Source: Chloroflexota bacterium
GTDB lineage: Bacteria > Chloroflexota > Dehalococcoidia > GIF9 > AB-539-J10
Length of the DNA: 9,214 nt
Direction of reading: 5' to 3'
NCBI GenBank assembly: GCA_020346965.1
Contig: CP070793.1
Coordinates: 670,827 to 680,040 of the forward strand
Positions 6,757-9,214 of the stretch are shown here, piece by piece. Position numbers and translations under genes: made by a program. The notes below the pieces were generated by a model. It searched no databases. It saw only the letters and a program-made list of their open reading frames with translations, and had not been told where the DNA came from. Numbering within the stretch: the first letter of the stretch is position 1; the number at the start of each line of letters is the position of its first letter.

Positions 6757-7200
6757 AAAGACTCCGCTCTTGCCTCCCCATTTACTTACCAGGCGAATCT
6801 CTCCAATAGTCATACTTTTATCAACCGCTTTGCACATGTCATATATAGTCAGAGCACTCACAGATACCGCTACCAGCGCTTCCATTTCAAATCCTGTTTT
6901 TCCTGCCCCTTTAGCGATAGCCGTAATCTCAACATACTTACCATTTTCAGGTAGATTGAATTCAACTGCAACGTGGGTGAGCTGGAGAGGGTGACATAGA
7001 GGTATGAGCCGATGGGTTTCTTTGGCAGCCATGATTCCCGCCGTTTTTGCGACGGCTAAGACATCACCTTTTTCTAGTCCCTTTTTACGAATAAGTCTTA
7101 AGGTAGCCGGCTCTATCTTCACCTTGCCTTTGGCTACCGCTTGGCGTTGTGTTTCCTTTTTCTGGGTAACGTCTATCATGTGAATTTGCCCTGACTCCAT
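6745..7200 (-). CDS. moaC: MoaC, cyclic pyranopterin monophosphate synthase
   Basis: This 151-residue enzyme converts the MoaA product 3',8-cyclo-GTP into cyclic pyranopterin monophosphate, the first stable intermediate of molybdopterin synthesis. Family motifs are clear: MIDVTQK near 8-14, LCHPL at 68-72, GKTGFEMEAL at 100-109 and TIYDMCKAVDKSM at 118-130, with the catalytic-type Lys/Asp residues. Phe104 replaces the Val usual in GVEMEAL. I chose the ATG at 7200 because a GGAGG (7207-7211) lies 6 bases upstream, inside moaA. A TTG at 7206 would add two residues but sits directly against that site. The moaA stop is only 2 bases before the ATG, so the two genes are coupled. The 3' end runs 12 bases into the convergent protease gene. 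Confidence 0.95.
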   Translation of the reverse strand: MESGQIHMIDVTQKKETQRQAVAKGKVKIEPATLRLIRKKGLEKGDVLAVAKTAGIMAAKETHRLIPLCHPLQLTHVAVEFNLPENGKYVEITAIAKGAGKTGFEMEALVAVSVSALTIYDMCKAVDKSMTIGEIRLVSKWGGKSGVFLAD

Positions 7201-7202
7201 TC

Positions 7203-8180
7203 TCAACCTCCAATCTGCGACATTTTTCGGTTTACCAGCCTGAAATTGTCTCCTATCAAAGGGTGATGCTCCAGCTTGGAATCAACTGCCTTTAGAATCA
7301 GGCGTTTCAATTTGTCCATCGGGGCATTATTGCGTAGTGTCGTTTTTAAGTCAATCTCATTTTCTCCCAGTAGGCAGGGACGCAGCCTGCCATCTGGCGT
7401 AAGTCGCATGCGGTTACATTGGGAGCAGAAGGAAGGATCCGTGAGAGGACTGATGAAGCCTATGGTGCCCTTGGCGCCGGCTAAGCGGTAGTATGTCGCA
7501 GGTCCATTGCCAGTTAGGGGTGTGCAAGATTCAAGCTTGCTAAGTAAATTGATATGTTGTCGCAATTCAGTGGAAGGGATGAACTCCGTAGCGCCATTGA
7601 AGGGCATAAGCTCGATGAACCGGATGTGCCATCCTTCCTTATTGGTCATTCTGGCAAAATCCAGTATCTCGTCATCGTTTACCCCTCGCATGACCACAGT
7701 GTTTATCTTGACCAGATCGAAGCCGGCCTCCTTTGCTGCATCAATGCCATCAAGGACATCCTTCAATTCTCCAAACCGGGCTATGTATCGAAATCTGTCA
7801 GCCTTAAGTGTATCCAGACTCACGTTAACTCTCGACAAACCAGCCTGCTTAAGTTCTAGAGCATATTTCTTGAGAATCGTCCCATTCGTTGTCAACGATA
7901 GATCTTCAATTCCTTCAATTCGAGAGAGCATACCAACGAGTTTGGGCAACTCAGCTCTGATTAGTGGCTCGCCACCACTGACCCTCACCTTGTTGACACC
8001 CAGCTGTGCTGCTGCTTGAACAATGCTCCTAATCTCCTCGTAGGAGAGAATCTCGTTATGGGACATCTGCGGAATACCTTGGGGTGGCATACAATAAATG
8101 CAGCGCAGGTTACAGCGATCTGTAACTGAGATCCTGAGGTATGTTATGCCCCGTCCGAAGGAATCAACGATTCCAGTCAT
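7203..8180 (-). CDS. moaA: MoaA, GTP 3',8-cyclase (radical SAM)
   Basis: This 325-residue protein carries out the radical rearrangement of GTP that starts molybdenum cofactor synthesis, with MoaC acting next. The radical SAM cluster is Cys23, Cys27 and Cys30 in DRCNLRCIYC. The SAM-binding GGEP is at 69-72. The C-terminal substrate-binding cluster is Cys252, Cys255 and Cys269 (FCSQCNR and RPCLL). The protein ends in Gly-Gly, a tail known to matter for MoaA activity. All catalytic features are intact and length is normal. The reading frame stays open further upstream, but the ATG at 8180 gives the family N-terminus. It has AGGGAG 8 bases before it (8189-8194) and overlaps the ABC ATPase stop as ATGA, so the genes form one operon. 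Confidence 0.96.
   Translation of the reverse strand: MTGIVDSFGRGITYLRISVTDRCNLRCIYCMPPQGIPQMSHNEILSYEEIRSIVQAAAQLGVNKVRVSGGEPLIRAELPKLVGMLSRIEGIEDLSLTTNGTILKKYALELKQAGLSRVNVSLDTLKADRFRYIARFGELKDVLDGIDAAKEAGFDLVKINTVVMRGVNDDEILDFARMTNKEGWHIRFIELMPFNGATEFIPSTELRQHINLLSKLESCTPLTGNGPATYYRLAGAKGTIGFISPLTDPSFCSQCNRMRLTPDGRLRPCLLGENEIDLKTTLRNNAPMDKLKRLILKAVDSKLEHHPLIGDNFRLVNRKMSQIGG
7207..7211 (-). promoter_or_regulatory. Ribosome binding site for moaC
   Basis: GGAGG on the minus strand lies 6 bases before the ATG at 7200 and inside the last codons of moaA. It favours this ATG over the TTG at 7206, which would leave no spacing. Confidence 0.7.
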
Positions 8181-9214
8181 TCGCCAATCTCCCTTTCCAT
8201 AACATGCGCCGCGGTAGCTTTGAATGTGGCATAAACTTCCGTGCCTGCCTGTAAATTTAATTCTTCTGCCGATATTCTGGTGACCAAAGCCACTAGCGGA
8301 AAGCCACAATCTAATTCCACACGGCTGAGCGGTCCAATAAAGGTTATTTGGGTAATCTTAGCCTGAAAAGAATTCCTTGCCGAACTTTGGGTGCCAGATA
8401 AAGCCAAAGTGATATCTTCAGGCCTGACGCAAGCATATACTTCCTTTCCGATTGGGTAGCCGGAGACTGCTTGAATGGCATTGCTATCAATACTAACGGT
8501 AGCTACACCTTCGTCATTTGTCACTATTATGCCTTCTAAGATGTTCTCCATTCCAACAAAACGAGCCACCTGTTCGTTTTGGGGTGAATGGAATATGTCG
8601 GTGGCATTGCCTGTTTGGACAAGTTTGCCTCCAAGGAGCACGCCTATCTTATCAGCAAGTTGTTGTCCCTGAGACATAACATGCGTTGCCATTATCATTG
8701 TAGTGTTACGTTGCCTGGCAATGTGTGAAATTAACTGCTCAATCTTGGTTGTGGATACAGGGTCAAGGTTGGCTGTCGGTTCGTCCAATAACAGAACCTC
8801 CGGTTCGAGCACTAGGGACCTGGCTAAAGCTACTCTCTGCGCCTCCCCACCGGAAAGTGTGCGGGCGTTCCTGTCCTTATATCCCTCTAACCCCACCATC
8901 TCCAGAATATGTTCAACTTTACCGGTAATACTGTCCTTATCTACTCCCCTCCATCTCAATCCACAGGCAACGTTATCATAGACACTCAGATTGAATACCT
9001 GAGGCTTCTGGTGTATGAATGATATCCGACGACGGATCTCCAATCTTCGTTTACCCGATTGGGGGATGAGTACGCTGTCATAATAGATTTCCCCAGCGCC
9101 GGGAACTTCCAGTAGGTCAACAATACGTAAAAGCGTCGTTTTGCCTGCCCCGGTGGGGCCGATTAAAGCAAACACGTCTCCTCTATCGATACTGAGGTTA
9201 ATATTCTGCAGTAC
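8177..9214 (-). CDS. Molybdate/tungstate-type ABC transporter ATPase, 5'-partial
   Basis: The frame is open to the right edge, so the start lies outside; 345 residues are visible. Residues 1-13 (VLQNINLSIDRGD) are the usual strand before Walker A, so the GTG at 9175 is internal. Motifs in order: Walker A GPTGAGKT at 19-26, Q-loop Gln69, signature LSGGE at 120-124, Walker B LLLDEP at 141-146, and H-loop His178. A C-terminal TOBE/Mop-like domain (about 278-338, ending TFKATAAHV) is the type that binds molybdate or tungstate in ModC/WtpC relatives. The Q-loop region (HQKPQVFNLSVYDNVACGLR) resembles tungstate (TupC) ATPases more than classical ModC, but I cannot separate them with certainty. The ATPase would power uptake of the oxyanion at the inner face of the membrane. 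It overlaps moaA by 4 bases; the permease and binding-protein genes are expected upstream, beyond the window. Confidence 0.9.
   Translation of the reverse strand, partial: VLQNINLSIDRGDVFALIGPTGAGKTTLLRIVDLLEVPGAGEIYYDSVLIPQSGKRRLEIRRRISFIHQKPQVFNLSVYDNVACGLRWRGVDKDSITGKVEHILEMVGLEGYKDRNARTLSGGEAQRVALARSLVLEPEVLLLDEPTANLDPVSTTKIEQLISHIARQRNTTMIMATHVMSQGQQLADKIGVLLGGKLVQTGNATDIFHSPQNEQVARFVGMENILEGIIVTNDEGVATVSIDSNAIQAVSGYPIGKEVYACVRPEDITLALSGTQSSARNSFQAKITQITFIGPLSRVELDCGFPLVALVTRISAEELNLQAGTEVYATFKATAAHVMEREIGE
8189..8194 (-). promoter_or_regulatory. Ribosome binding site for moaA
   Basis: AGGGAG on the minus strand lies 8 bases before the ATG at 8180, inside the end of the ABC ATPase gene. 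It decides for this start against the longer open frame. Confidence 0.6.

Noticed and set aside
7507..8019. 170-codon open frame on the plus strand
   Set aside because: It lies opposite moaA, whose radical SAM motifs are unmistakable; the translation has no recognisable domain.
8181..8309. Longer N-terminus for moaA
   Set aside because: The extension overlaps the Mop-like domain of the ABC ATPase in another frame, matches nothing in MoaA, and the ATG at 8180 has a ribosome binding site.

Overview
The window carries two gene blocks that converge near position 6750. It reads as a piece of a strictly anaerobic, hydrogen-metabolising genome. The Shine-Dalgarno sites (AGGAGG) and gene style look bacterial. 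A group 3 Mvh/Vhu-type [NiFe] hydrogenase next to HdrA-like and Nfn-like genes fits Chloroflexota of the Dehalococcoidia type or a sulfate-reducer-like lineage. That placement is an inference and was not tested by any search.

Plus strand, 1-6756: an electron-transfer and hydrogenase operon. It begins inside a large iron-sulfur protein that is still open at base 1. Its visible part ends one ferredoxin-type motif and then carries an MvhD-like domain, a two-cluster ferredoxin and a second MvhD-like domain; this could be the C-terminal part of an HdrA fusion. Next come an NfnA-like FAD/NAD/[2Fe-2S] subunit, an NfnB/GltD-like flavoprotein, a stand-alone MvhD, the hydrogenase small subunit MvhG, the large subunit MvhA, and a hydrogenase maturation protease. 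Gaps are short or absent (8-bp overlap mvhD/mvhG, ATGA overlap mvhG/mvhA), except for 124 bases before mvhD.

Minus strand, 9214-6745: a pterin-cofactor and oxyanion block. A molybdate/tungstate-type ABC ATPase runs off the right edge, followed by moaA (ATGA overlap) and moaC. These supply the metal and the first step of molybdopterin synthesis, so a Mo- or W-dependent enzyme is expected elsewhere in the genome.

Working model (inference): MvhAG oxidises H2 and MvhD passes electrons to the HdrA-like fusion. The Nfn-like flavoprotein pair could let the complex exchange electrons with NAD(P)(H) and ferredoxin, in place of or beside the HdrBC heterodisulfide module, which is not seen in this window. 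No tRNA, rRNA, CRISPR array, insertion sequence or clear terminator was seen.
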